Positions 1 through 8,900 of a DNA stretch of 64,000 nucleotides are shown in pieces (positions within the stretch are counted from its first letter, which is position 1; each line of letters opens with the position of its first letter). The translations under genes were made by a program, and so were the position numbers. The notes beneath the pieces were generated by a model that searched no databases, was not told where the DNA came from, and was given only the letters and a program-made list of their open reading frames with translations. This DNA comes from Stieleria bergensis (GTDB lineage: Bacteria > Planctomycetota > Planctomycetia > Pirellulales > Pirellulaceae). The stretch lies in the NCBI GenBank assembly GCA_007745635.1, contig CP036272.1, positions 1,841,900-1,905,899 on the forward strand, read 5' to 3'.

Positions 1-82
1 CGATTGATTAAGTCAACCTAACGCCGTGGCGTCAAGCAGTTGAAGGGGAATCTGCGCCAGAATCATCCGTTTTGTCGACTTT

Positions 83-682
83 TTATCCAGAAATAAGTTT
101 CTCAATGGCCTCCGGCAAAGCAATGCACTCTTGTTCAAAAACGCGAGCGGCTAGCGTTTCTGGGCGATCTTCCGGTGAAATCTGACATGAACGCTGCAGG
201 ATAATGGGGCCATTGTCGTAGTGATTATCTACAAAGTGAACGGTGCAGCCACTGATCGTGCAGCCACGTTCAATCGCCGCTGCATGGACTCGCAAACCGT
301 ACATGCCTTTGCCTCCAAATGCAGGAAGCAATGACGGGTGGATATTGATGACACGTTTTGTGTAGTCGTCCGGAATCAGGACATGCTTTAAAAAACCCGC
401 CATCACCACGTACTTGGCCCCACACTCACGCACTGGATTGAACATTGCGTCTGTATAGGTCGCATCATTGAAGTCGGACTTGCGAACGATTTTTGTAGGG
501 ATGTCGGCATCATTAGCGATCTGCAGGCCGCGCACGTCGGAGCGACTGCTGATCACAAGCCGTACATCGATTGCCAGCCCCTGTTGATCACGATATCGCA
601 ACAGGTTTTCAAGTGTTCGCCCGCTGCCGCTTAGGAACACTGCAATTGGCAGCGGCTCGGATTCATGCTTTGCGTTGCTCAT
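83..682 (-). CDS. purN: Phosphoribosylglycinamide formyltransferase (GART)
   Basis: This 199-aa protein should transfer a formyl group from 10-formyl-tetrahydrofolate to GAR in de novo purine synthesis in the cytoplasm. The N-terminal [13 protein letters not shown] is the phosphate-binding loop of the family. [12 protein letters not shown] supplies the catalytic Asn and His, and [18 protein letters not shown] contains the catalytic Asp region. Length is normal for PurN (about 190-210 aa). The segment after HPSLLP reads AFGGKGMYG where many PurN proteins have SFKG, a small variation. Its ATG overlaps the ileS stop codon by four bases (ATGA), so the two genes are probably translationally coupled on one minus-strand transcript with ileS first. 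The 82 bases beyond the stop hold nothing recognisable. Confidence 0.93.
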   Translation of the reverse strand: MSNAKHESEPLPIAVFLSGSGRTLENLLRYRDQQGLAIDVRLVISSRSDVRGLQIANDADIPTKIVRKSDFNDATYTDAMFNPVRECGAKYVVMAGFLKHVLIPDDYTKRVINIHPSLLPAFGGKGMYGLRVHAAAIERGCTISGCTVHFVDNHYDNGPIILQRSCQISPEDRPETLAARVFEQECIALPEAIEKLISG

Positions 683-3600
683 GAGCTGACCTTACTGACC
701 CACACCATACCGTGTTCGCTGTTCGCTCCGTCCCCTTCGTCCGTCTTGAATTCCAACGTATCGGCAAGCGTCTCTTCGCAGATCGTTTGACGATGTTCCT
801 CAATCGCTTGCTCGACTTCCTCGCCGGTGGGGCTAACGCAGATCGCAATTCGATCGGTGTAGCCGCAGTCGATCGCCTTACGCTGGTTCTGTACGATGCG
901 AATAACGTCTTTACTGATCCCTTCGCGTTGAAGTTCGTCGGTAACCTCGGTGTTCAGCACTACTACACAGCCTTGCCCTTGAGCTGCAGCCCAGCCGTCT
1001 TTGGCTTTCAGGCGAACTTCAATGTCATCGCTGTCTAGCTGAACAGAGCCTTCTCCTAGCTCTAAAACGACATGCCCGTTGTCTTGCAACTGAACCAGTA
1101 ACTGGTTGCCATCTGCACTTGCCAACGCCTGCTTGACCTGCGGAACCTGCTTTCCAACCTTGGGCCCAAGCCGCTTGAAATTCGGAACAACCGTGTACTG
1201 AACGTACTGATTTCCATCAGTTGTGTAATGCACCGCTTTGACGTTGAGCTCTTCACGAATCAATGCATCATGACTTTGAAGCCAAGCGAGATTCGTATCG
1301 TCGGTCAAGATCACCGTGACTTCTAAGAGTGGCAAACGCACCTTCAGTTTCTCCGCCGCGCGTGCGGCACGTCCTAGCGAGGCAATCTCACGCAGGAGAC
1401 GCATTGAATCGGAAAGTCCGTTGTCGATTCGACTAGGATCGCTGGCAGGAAAGTCACAGAGATGAACACTGGACAAGGTCTTCTTGCCAAATGGTTCCGT
1501 CAAGCCTTGCCAGATCGTGTCGGCTAAAAACGGTGTGAACGGAGCGGCTAGTTTGGTGAGCTCCAACAAGGTCTCGTAAAGCGTCCAGTACGCATCAAGC
1601 TTGTCTTGCGATTGCTTGTCGTTGGCCCAGAAGCGATCGCGGCTCCGACGGACAAACCAATTGCTTAACCCGTCCAGAAGCGTTGTGATCGCCTGGCAAG
1701 CATTGTAGTTATCCAACGCGTCCATCCGCTCTGTCACCGTAGCGATGGTGTGATGCAATTCCGAAAGAATCCAGCGATCAATCTCATTTCGCTGTTCGGC
1801 GGCGCGATAGCTTGGCGAGGAAGCCAACGACTTCGGAGAGAGCTGCTCGTCAGCATCGCCAGCTGTACGCGGATCGAAACCGTCGATTTCAGCATAGATT
1901 GTAAAGAAACTGTACGTGTTCCAAAGTCGCAGCAGGAACTCGGGGATGGAGTCCTTGATGGTCTGTTCGGCATAGATGGTTGAGTTCCAGGGCGCTTGAT
2001 TTGCCAGAAGGTACCAGCGCAGTGCGTCTGCACCGTAACGCTGGAAAATCTCTTCGGGGCTCCGGTAGTTCCGAAGGGACTTGGACATCTTGCCCACTTG
2101 TTTGCTGAACTTGCCTCCCGATTTGGCTGCTTCTTTGGCCTCTGCTTCATCAAGCACAATCGTTTTCTGATGATCCGATTCAGTACGTTCCCACCACTGG
2201 GAAAGCATCAAGCCCAGCACGATACAGTTGCGGAACGGGACCGGATATTCGGTCCCGTCGGCAGCATTGGTTTCGCTGCCCTCCTCGCTGATCGAGGCGC
2301 CTTCCCCAAATAACATCGTTGCGATTGCTAGCTGACTGTAGAACCAGCCTCGCGTTTGGTCGATCGCTTCACTGATGAAGTCGGCCGGGAACTGATCTTC
2401 AAACTGAGCTTTACCCTGGTGAGGGTAGCCCCACTGCGCAAAGGGCATCGCACCGCTGTCGTACCAGCAGTCGATCACTTCGCTGACTCGCTGCATGCGT
2501 TTCCCTTCGGCAAACGGCGAGTCGTAGGTGATCGCATCGATGTATGGTTTGTGGACGCGCAGGTCATCAACCAATTCAGGGTTGGCGGCTTTGGCAGTTT
2601 GCCAGACCTCGGTTCCCTGCACTCCAGGCTTGGCTAAGAGTTCGTCATAGCTGCCGATCGCATCCATCCGCCCGGTTTCTTCACAAACCCAGATCGGCAG
2701 CGGCGTGCCCCAAAAACGCTCTCGCGACAACGCCCAGTCGACGTTGGATTCCAAGAAGTTTCCAAAGCGACCATCACGAATGTGTTCTGGTTGCCAGCCG
2801 ATTTGCGAGTTGTTCTTCAACATCAAGTCACGGAAACGCGTGGTCCGAATGAACCAACTGCGGCGTGGATATTGGATCAGTGGATCCTGGTCTGCACGCC
2901 AGCAGAATGGATAATCGTGCAGGTATTGTTCCTGCAAGAACATCAAGCCGCGTTCTTTCAGCTCTCGTGACAAAGCCTTGTCAGCATCCTTGACCCAAGT
3001 CCCAAGCAGGTCGTCGGAAACGGCTTCAACAAACTTACCATCGGGACCAATGGCACACAGTAACTCCGGCCGTTCGCCTTCAACGAAGCGCCGTTGTTCT
3101 CGATCGTAAACGTCATAGTCAACCTCGCCAAAGGCGGCGGCTTGGTGGACAATGCCCGTTCCGCTATCGGTGGTGACGAAGTCTGCTTCGACGACACGCC
3201 AATAGAAATACTCTTCGCGACGGTCGCCGATGGGGGTGATCAGCGCACCTGTTGCATCGCCGAGCGTTTTGTAATAACCATCGAATGGCGGCATGTATCG
3301 AAGACCCAGCAGATCACTGCCTTTGCAGGTTTCAACCGTTTCCAATTCCGTCTTGCTCCTCGCGGCGATGGTCTCCACCAGGCTGCTCGCGATATACAGC
3401 AGTTGATCGCTGTCAGCTTGTTTGACCAGTGAATACTCCAGCTCGGGGTGGACAGCGGCATACATATTGCTCGGCAGCGTCCAGGGCGTCGTGGTCCAAA
3501 CGAGCAGGCTGCGATCCGGTTGGTCAAGCAAAGGAAAGCGAACATAGACGCTGGGGTCAGCGACTTCTCGATACCCCTGTCCCACTTCTCCGGAAGACAG

Positions 3601-4182
3601 CGCCGTACCACCCTGCGCCCACCACCAGACAATCTTGTGACCTTGATACAACAAGCCACGATCAAAGAGGTTCTTCAGGCTCCACCAAACACTTTCGACA
3701 TAGCTCTGGTGATAGGTCACGTATGCTTCGTCGAGGTCGACCCAGAAACCAAGCCGCTCGGTCAGACGTTGCCACTCCTGCATGTAACGCCAGACAGACT
3801 GTTGGCATTTCTGGATGAACGGTTCGATCCCGTACGCTTCGATCTCTTCCTTGCTGTGAATGCCCAGTTCTTTGCCGACTTCGACCTCGACGGGTAAACC
3901 GTGAGTGTCCCAACCCGCTTTCCGTTCACAACGAAATCCGCGCATGGTTTTGTAACGCGGGAAAACATCCTTGATCGTCCGAGTCAGACAGTGGCCGGGG
4001 TGCGGCATGCCATTGGCCGTCGGCGGGCCTTCGTAGAAGACGAATGAGGGAGCGTTTTGGCGGCGCTCAAGGGATTGCTGGTAAATCTTGTTCTGCTGCC
4101 AAAACTGTAGGATCTGCTCTTCCAGATCCGAAAACTTGGGACTGTTGGGGGCAGCTTTGAAGGGGGCAGCTTGATCGGGCAT
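679..4182 (-). CDS. ileS: Isoleucyl-tRNA synthetase, long eukaryote-like type
   Basis: Charges tRNA-Ile with isoleucine. The class I signatures are present: the HIGH-type motif reads PHPGH near residue 62 within [15 protein letters not shown], and KMSKS lies in [16 protein letters not shown]. The CP1 editing domain lies between them, including [13 protein letters not shown] just before it and [10 protein letters not shown] inside it. At 1167 aa it is much longer than the roughly 930-aa bacterial IleS1, and the sequence pattern resembles the IleS2/eukaryotic cytosolic class. IleS2 enzymes are commonly less sensitive to mupirocin; resistance here is inference only. A hydrophilic insertion of about 30 residues precedes KMSKS. 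The first gene of a pair with purN, it ends inside the purN start codon. Confidence 0.95.
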   Translation of the reverse strand: MPDQAAPFKAAPNSPKFSDLEEQILQFWQQNKIYQQSLERRQNAPSFVFYEGPPTANGMPHPGHCLTRTIKDVFPRYKTMRGFRCERKAGWDTHGLPVEVEVGKELGIHSKEEIEAYGIEPFIQKCQQSVWRYMQEWQRLTERLGFWVDLDEAYVTYHQSYVESVWWSLKNLFDRGLLYQGHKIVWWWAQGGTALSSGEVGQGYREVADPSVYVRFPLLDQPDRSLLVWTTTPWTLPSNMYAAVHPELEYSLVKQADSDQLLYIASSLVETIAARSKTELETVETCKGSDLLGLRYMPPFDGYYKTLGDATGALITPIGDRREEYFYWRVVEADFVTTDSGTGIVHQAAAFGEVDYDVYDREQRRFVEGERPELLCAIGPDGKFVEAVSDDLLGTWVKDADKALSRELKERGLMFLQEQYLHDYPFCWRADQDPLIQYPRRSWFIRTTRFRDLMLKNNSQIGWQPEHIRDGRFGNFLESNVDWALSRERFWGTPLPIWVCEETGRMDAIGSYDELLAKPGVQGTEVWQTAKAANPELVDDLRVHKPYIDAITYDSPFAEGKRMQRVSEVIDCWYDSGAMPFAQWGYPHQGKAQFEDQFPADFISEAIDQTRGWFYSQLAIATMLFGEGASISEEGSETNAADGTEYPVPFRNCIVLGLMLSQWWERTESDHQKTIVLDEAEAKEAAKSGGKFSKQVGKMSKSLRNYRSPEEIFQRYGADALRWYLLANQAPWNSTIYAEQTIKDSIPEFLLRLWNTYSFFTIYAEIDGFDPRTAGDADEQLSPKSLASSPSYRAAEQRNEIDRWILSELHHTIATVTERMDALDNYNACQAITTLLDGLSNWFVRRSRDRFWANDKQSQDKLDAYWTLYETLLELTKLAAPFTPFLADTIWQGLTEPFGKKTLSSVHLCDFPASDPSRIDNGLSDSMRLLREIASLGRAARAAEKLKVRLPLLEVTVILTDDTNLAWLQSHDALIREELNVKAVHYTTDGNQYVQYTVVPNFKRLGPKVGKQVPQVKQALASADGNQLLVQLQDNGHVVLELGEGSVQLDSDDIEVRLKAKDGWAAAQGQGCVVVLNTEVTDELQREGISKDVIRIVQNQRKAIDCGYTDRIAICVSPTGEEVEQAIEEHRQTICEETLADTLEFKTDEGDGANSEHGMVWVSKVSS

Positions 4183-4447
4183 GATGGCTCAATCGGGGAA
4201 ACAGGCAAAAAAACGCGTCAACGGGCCCGAATTGTAGTGGGCCGAGGCCAATCTTCGTAGGCCTTGAAGTGGGGGATGCGATAAGTGATCTGGGGGTTCG
4301 CCCAGCGAAGGTCGCCATGAGGCTGTTTTTGACCTCCTAGGGACCTTTCCGACGCTGACCCGACGCTTTTCCTAATCCTCAAAATTCCTGCGTCCGATAC
4401 CATCCGATAGGTCGCTTTGCGCTATTTGACCACTCCGTCTCGGATCT
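4183..4447. other. Intergenic region between divergent ileS and mlaE
   Basis: This 265-bp gap separates two divergent transcription units and must hold both promoters. I see no convincing -35/-10 pair, repeat or RNA gene. The short open frames crossing it on the minus strand have no recognisable features and are treated as noise. Confidence 0.4.
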
Positions 4448-5338
4448 ATGATGTCCTCCACTGTTAACCCATCGCAAGATTTGCCGCCCGATGCTGATTC
4501 GCATCCGCACGCGGCGGCCGGGATCCATGCGTCGCTGCATGACTGGGTCATGCAGTGGGGAGAGGCAGTTGTCGAGGGCATTCGCACGGTCGGTGACATT
4601 GGGCTGTTTGCCTGGAACATGTTGACTTGGTTGTTCACGCGTGTGCCCCAACGTGGCACGCTGCTTGTCAATCTGTACAGCGTAGGAGTGCTGAGTCTGC
4701 CGGTCGTCGCCTTGACAGGAACGTTCATCGGCATGGTGTTGGCGGTTCAAAGCCACCATCAGTTCCAAGCGATTGGGATGGAAAATCAATTGGGCAAAGT
4801 GATCAACGCCTCGTTGGTTTGTGAACTCGGTCCCGTCCTGGCCGCCACGATGTTATCCGGACGCGTTGGTGGCGCAATGGCAGCTGTCCTGGGAACCATG
4901 CGAGTCACAGAGCAGATTGATGCGCTGACGACCATGGGTGCCGATCCCATGCACTATCTTGTGGTCCCGCGATTCCTGGCCTGCGTGTTGCTGATTCCAG
5001 CCCTCACCACGATGGCCGATTTCATGGGTATCGTTGGAGGGTACTTTTATTCCGTTTACATTTTGGAAATCGATCACGCCGCGTATTTGGAGCATTCACG
5101 TCAAGCCGTTGTCGGGTTTGATTTGTTTAGCGGAGTCTTAAAAAGTGTTTTCTTTGGCGCGATCATTTCCGTTGTCAGTTGTTACCAAGGATTTCATTGT
5201 CGCCCCGGTGCCGAAGGCGTCGGACGAGCTGCAACTAGTGCGTTTGTGTATTCCTTTGTTTTGATTTTGGCGGTCGACTTGGTTTTGAACATCGTTCTTA
5301 ACCGCGGTTACTACTATTACTATTCCTTTAGTCCCTAG
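4448..5338 (+). CDS. mlaE: MlaE-family ABC transporter permease
   Basis: Integral membrane permease of an MCE-type lipid ABC transporter. The family core is visible from about residue 85, with LTGTFIGMVLAVQ, then GPVLAATMLSGRVGGAMAAVLGTMRVTEQIDAL, which is the conserved EQIDAL cytoplasmic helix that couples to the ATPase. Several hydrophobic segments follow, ending in YSFVLILAVDLVLNIVLN. At 296 aa it carries about 35 extra polar residues at the N-terminus compared with a typical 260-aa MlaE. It opens a three-gene operon: the ATPase starts 21 bp after its stop and the MCE protein follows. The expected role is phospholipid movement between inner and outer membranes; direction of transport cannot be read from sequence. 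Two adjacent ATGs (4448, 4451) are possible starts. Confidence 0.9.
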   Translation: MMSSTVNPSQDLPPDADSHPHAAAGIHASLHDWVMQWGEAVVEGIRTVGDIGLFAWNMLTWLFTRVPQRGTLLVNLYSVGVLSLPVVALTGTFIGMVLAVQSHHQFQAIGMENQLGKVINASLVCELGPVLAATMLSGRVGGAMAAVLGTMRVTEQIDALTTMGADPMHYLVVPRFLACVLLIPALTTMADFMGIVGGYFYSVYILEIDHAAYLEHSRQAVVGFDLFSGVLKSVFFGAIISVVSCYQGFHCRPGAEGVGRAATSAFVYSFVLILAVDLVLNIVLNRGYYYYYSFSP

Positions 5339-5359
5339 GTGTAGTGAGGTAACTCAAAA

Positions 5360-6223
5360 GTGACAGAAGCACCAGATCATGAGCCCGTCAGTCAGAGCAA
5401 CGACTCGTCGACGGCACAGCCAACTGCAGGCAAGCAGCGCGGATTGATTGAGTTTGATCGCCTGACCATCGCGTTTAACGAACAGCCCGTCTTGAAGGAT
5501 ATTTCGCTGACGATTGATCGCGGCGAAACCATCGCTGTCATCGGAGAGAGCGGTTGCGGCAAAACGGTCTTAATGAAGACGTTGCTGGGGTTGATTCATC
5601 CCACCTCCGGACGAGTCACCTTCGATGGCAAGGACCTATCTGCGTTGCCTCCAAAGCAGTGTGCGGATCTGCGGTTACGGTTCGGGTTTGTCTTTCAAAA
5701 TGCCGCGCTGTTTGACAGCATGACCATTTTCGATAACGTCGCGTTTCCCATGCGACAAAGTCATCGCTACGCAGAGGACGAAGTCAGTTCGCGAGTCATG
5801 GAGCATCTCCATCAAGTTGGCTTGCCGGCCAGTGTTGCCAGCAAACGGCCCGGCGAATTAAGTGGCGGAATGCGCAAACGCGTCGGCATTGCACGCGCCA
5901 TCATTTTGGAACCTGAGGTGGTGGTTTACGACGAGCCAACCACGGGACTCGATCCCATCATGAGTGATGTGATCAACGAACTGATGATCGGCGTGCGGAA
6001 TCGCTATCCCGTCACCAGCGTGATTGTCACGCACGACATGCGGACGACGCGTCGAGTCGCGAATCGAGTGTTGATGTTGTATCCGCGGACCCGTTTAAAG
6101 AAGGGTGAGCCACAGTTGTTGTTTGATGGCCCACCGGCAGACATGGAGACCGACCCCGATTCTCGCGTGAGCCAATTTGTGCGTGGAGAAGCTGGGACTC
6201 GACTACAGGAACTGGCGGGCTAA
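5360..6223 (+). CDS. mlaF: MlaF-family ABC transporter ATPase
   Basis: ATP-binding subunit of the lipid transporter encoded with its neighbours. Walker A is GESGCGKTVLMK (about residue 60), the Q-loop is FGFVFQNAALFDSMT, the ABC signature is LSGGMRKRVGIARAI, Walker B is VVVYDEPTTGLDP, and the switch His is in VIVTHDM. These match the MlaF/TtgA2 group. The N-terminus has about 28 low-complexity residues ahead of the domain. It starts with GTG at 5360, with a GAGG Shine-Dalgarno-like sequence at 5346-5349. Its TAA stop shares a base with the next gene's ATG (TAATG at 6221-6225), a strong sign of translational coupling. Length is 287 aa, near the family norm of about 270. Confidence 0.93.
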   Translation: MTEAPDHEPVSQSNDSSTAQPTAGKQRGLIEFDRLTIAFNEQPVLKDISLTIDRGETIAVIGESGCGKTVLMKTLLGLIHPTSGRVTFDGKDLSALPPKQCADLRLRFGFVFQNAALFDSMTIFDNVAFPMRQSHRYAEDEVSSRVMEHLHQVGLPASVASKRPGELSGGMRKRVGIARAIILEPEVVVYDEPTTGLDPIMSDVINELMIGVRNRYPVTSVIVTHDMRTTRRVANRVLMLYPRTRLKKGEPQLLFDGPPADMETDPDSRVSQFVRGEAGTRLQELAG

Positions 6224-7479
6224 TGATGCCAGAGAAAGTCATGGATGAAAATCGTTTGAAGTTCGCCGTGGGCGTGTTGGTTATCGCTTCCATCGCCACC
6301 GGTGTGATTCTCACTTTCCTGTTTGGCGCCATCCCAAACATTCTCAACCGCGAGTACATGTTGATGGTGTCCTTTCCCAGCGCTGATGGGATCAAGGTGA
6401 ATTCGCCGGTCGTCATGCGAGGTGTCCAGATCGGACGCGTCTCGGGGCGTGAGCTGCGTCAAGATGACGTCTTGCTAACCATCGGCATCGAGGCGGCGTA
6501 TCAAGAAACGCTAACCCGGCAGTATCTTCCTCGCATCGGTTCAAGCAGCTTGATCACCGGTGATGCCAATCTGGAATTTGTCAAAGCCAAGCCAGAGGAA
6601 TTGGTGGGGCTTGATGCGACAACCCTGACACAGAGCTATCAGGATCAGGACTACTTAAGTTCCGTGCGGTCCAGTGGCGGACCCTTCGATCTGTTGATGG
6701 GAATGGAGGACGAGCTCGCGGAGACCTTGCAGTCTGTTCGTGGAGCCAGTGAGTCCTTGCAGTCGGTCTCGCAGAATGTCAACGCGTTGGTCGATGATGC
6801 CAAGAAAGTCGTTGGCAACACGGATCAAAACTTGGACGCGTTCTCCACCGAAGCTCGAGAGGCGATCGTGGAGTTCCAAGGGTTAATGACCGATCTGCGC
6901 GGCTTGTTCGGAGATCCAGAGTTCCGCGCAGCGCTGGGGGACTCGGTTTCTGAATTGCCAACGGTCATGAAGGAGTTGCAATCCACGCTGCGCAGTTCCC
7001 GTGACACCTTTGACGCCTTCGAAAAGATTGGGCGCACCGCGGAAGGGACGGTGGAGAATGCTGACGCCGCGCTGAAGGATCTTCGCGAGGCAATTGTCTC
7101 TGCGAAGGGAACGGCCATGTCAGCGCAGAAGACATTTAGCAACCTAGAAAAAATCACCGACCCGCTGGCTGCAAACAGCGACGAACTGGCCGCCGATCTG
7201 TTTTCCACGATCAAGAGTCTTAACGGCAGCTTGCAACAAGTTGAAGTGTTCTTGACTGCTGCCAACAACAACGAAGGGACTCTGCGTCGGCTCTTGGAGG
7301 ATGATGAAGTTTACTGGCATCTGAAGCGGACGATTGAAAACGCTGAAATCGTTTCCGCCAAGTTGATTCCCATCATCGATGATGCCCGAGTCTTTTCAGA
7401 TAAGATCGCGCGCGATCCCAGACAACTGGGGGTTAAGGGTGCTCTGGATCGAAGAGGGACAGGTCTGGGTTTGAAGTAG
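6223..7479 (+). CDS. mlaD: MlaD/MCE-domain substrate-binding protein
   Basis: Periplasmic, membrane-anchored lipid-binding component of the Mla/MCE transporter. An N-terminal transmembrane helix (about residues 10-33, FAVGVLVIASIATGVILTFLF) is followed by one MCE domain (about 40-130) with the usual FPSADGIKVNSPVVMRGVQIG pattern. A long, mostly helical region with repeated TLQSV/ALKDLREAI-type heptads fills residues 150-390. This organisation is like the Mce proteins that form tunnels or needles by a long C-terminal helix, unlike the short E. coli MlaD (183 aa). The C-terminal IARDPRQLGVKG is a recurring end motif in planctomycete homologues as far as I recall. The last 47 bp overlap the end of the convergent kinase gene. 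Confidence 0.88.
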   Translation: MMPEKVMDENRLKFAVGVLVIASIATGVILTFLFGAIPNILNREYMLMVSFPSADGIKVNSPVVMRGVQIGRVSGRELRQDDVLLTIGIEAAYQETLTRQYLPRIGSSSLITGDANLEFVKAKPEELVGLDATTLTQSYQDQDYLSSVRSSGGPFDLLMGMEDELAETLQSVRGASESLQSVSQNVNALVDDAKKVVGNTDQNLDAFSTEAREAIVEFQGLMTDLRGLFGDPEFRAALGDSVSELPTVMKELQSTLRSSRDTFDAFEKIGRTAEGTVENADAALKDLREAIVSAKGTAMSAQKTFSNLEKITDPLAANSDELAADLFSTIKSLNGSLQQVEVFLTAANNNEGTLRRLLEDDEVYWHLKRTIENAEIVSAKLIPIIDDARVFSDKIARDPRQLGVKGALDRRGTGLGLK

Positions 7480-8116
7480 CGGTGGGGGCTGCAATCTGAT
7501 TGAAATTCACCAAGCGTGTCGTTGGCAGTCGATCGCTCAGCAGTGGCAGCGCTGGATCGACAATCCCTTGCCGGGAAAGTTCAGCCACGTTGGTGATCTC
7601 GCTGTTGCAAGATTTTAGCAACACCAGTTCGTCAGCATGGGTTTCGATGGCCAACCAGCCTGCGATCGCATCGGTTGTCGTCTCCCACGATTCCGGCAAG
7701 GGGCAGGCCAGTCCTGGGAAGTAAAAACTGTCCACCGCAATCAGCATGGATGCGGTCGTCACCGGGCGACGTGTTTTGAGTTGCTCTGCGAACTGCTGGC
7801 GATTGGAAATGATTTCCCACGTTGTGAGTTGAGAGGCCAACCATTGAAAGGTCACTCGCAACAGGTCAACACATTGCCAATGCACATGCTTTGCGGTGAG
7901 CGAGTGTTGGGCATCCAGTTCACGCACGGCGTCGATCAGTTTGCCTCCACCAACGATCGCCAGTGTCTGAGCGGGCGGTTGTTTGGCGAGCCAAGCCAAG
8001 AGCTTTTCTGCCAGATGGTCAGTCTGCAACAAGCTGCCACCAATCTTCAAGATCCGTCGTTTGATAGGGTGTTTTGACATCTTGTTGGGCTCGGTCGGCA
8101 CGCACAATTCATGCAA
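7433..8116 (-). CDS. Amino-acid-kinase family protein, MfnE-like
   Basis: A 227-aa member of the aspartate/glutamate/uridylate kinase fold. The N-terminal KIGGSL and the later AIVGGGKLIDAVRELD are the phosphate-binding and nucleotide motifs. PESWETTTDAIAGWLA followed by ADELVLLKSC resembles the methanofuran-biosynthesis kinase MfnE, where W-E-V-T-S-D-S-I-A occurs. MfnE phosphorylates an aminomethyl-furan-methanol phosphate. Planctomycetes carry the archaeal-type tetrahydromethanopterin C1 pathway, so a role in methanofuran-analogue synthesis is reasonable but inferred. No other C1 gene lies in this window. A generic uridylate-kinase-like function is the alternative. The gene is convergent with mlaD and overlaps it by 47 bp at their 3' ends. 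Confidence 0.72.
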   Translation of the reverse strand: MHELCVPTEPNKMSKHPIKRRILKIGGSLLQTDHLAEKLLAWLAKQPPAQTLAIVGGGKLIDAVRELDAQHSLTAKHVHWQCVDLLRVTFQWLASQLTTWEIISNRQQFAEQLKTRRPVTTASMLIAVDSFYFPGLACPLPESWETTTDAIAGWLAIETHADELVLLKSCNSEITNVAELSRQGIVDPALPLLSDRLPTTRLVNFNQIAAPTATSNPDLSLFDPEHP

Positions 8117-8259
8117 TCGTCAAGGTTGACGCATCTTGTGATTTCGGCATCACGGTTTTACTGATTTCAGTCGCAATGATGTCGCTTTACTACTGGTCGT
8201 GATCAACGCTTCTGCGATCATTGCTCCAGTTAATCTTCTGCCAGATCGGTTGTCTTTCC

Positions 8260-8285
8260 TGTTAACGAGTGCTCGTATGTTAACG
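8260..8285. promoter_or_regulatory. Palindromic element upstream of the secreted protein gene
   Basis: Two GTTAAC hexamers (8261-8266 and 8279-8284) flank a 12-base palindrome ACGAGTGCTCGT at 8265-8276. It sits about 50 bp before the ATG at 8335, where an operator could lie. This is a weak, purely sequence-based call; no regulator is known. Confidence 0.25.
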
Positions 8286-8334
8286 GAAAGCAGCGATTGG
8301 GTGTTCACAGGTGCGTTATTAGGAATCGCAGGTC

Positions 8335-8865
8335 ATGAGAGTTAAGGCAAAGCAAACGATGGTCCACGTTGCGTCACTTGTTCGGGACTCACTTGCCGTC
8401 GCACCAGGGTTGCGAAACGTTGTCATGGTTGCAATCGCCTGTGTTGGCTATCAAGCCAGCGCGCAAGTCGTCACACCCGCACCCTATGCTCCAATGGTCG
8501 CCAATCCAGTGGTCGCCCCGGTCATGGTCCCCGTCTTTCCTGAGAGGCGTGCAAGCAATCTGCGTGATTTGCGGCGAATGCGACGCGCACAGCTGCCTTT
8601 GGTTTATCCCACCAATCAAATGGTGCTAACACCGGCCGTTCCCCCAACTGCGGCATTCAGGTCAGTCCAGCAAACGAGTTACTCGCTGCCGGTAGGTTCG
8701 TCGATCTCCTCAGTGTATCCATCGGACATCACGTCCGTGCCAGCACCCGGCATCACGCCAGCACCGGTCGCCGCGCCAGTTTGGGCGCCGATGGCGCCCG
8801 TGATGCCGAGACCTGTTCCCGTCATTCCGGCGAGGGCACATGACGTTTTTGTGCCGTTCTTCTAA
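8335..8865 (+). CDS. Secreted Pro/Ala/Val-rich hypothetical protein
   Basis: A 176-aa protein I do not recognise. A hydrophobic N-terminal segment (about residues 25-42, NVVMVAIACVGYQASAQ) ends in ASAQ, a good signal-peptidase site, so it is probably exported. The rest is rich in proline, alanine and valine, with PAPYAPMVANPVVAPVMVP near the mature start and APVWAPMAPVMPRPVPVIPA near the end. A basic patch, RRASNLRDLRRMRRAQ, lies around residue 71. Proline-rich low complexity suggests a wall-spanning or surface linker, not an enzyme. The gene is monocistronic and convergent with the aminotransferase gene, 35 bp away. Confidence 0.7.
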   Translation: MRVKAKQTMVHVASLVRDSLAVAPGLRNVVMVAIACVGYQASAQVVTPAPYAPMVANPVVAPVMVPVFPERRASNLRDLRRMRRAQLPLVYPTNQMVLTPAVPPTAAFRSVQQTSYSLPVGSSISSVYPSDITSVPAPGITPAPVAAPVWAPMAPVMPRPVPVIPARAHDVFVPFF

Positions 8866-8900
8866 GCGTCTCTCTTTGATAACAAAGGTTTCTCGATCAA

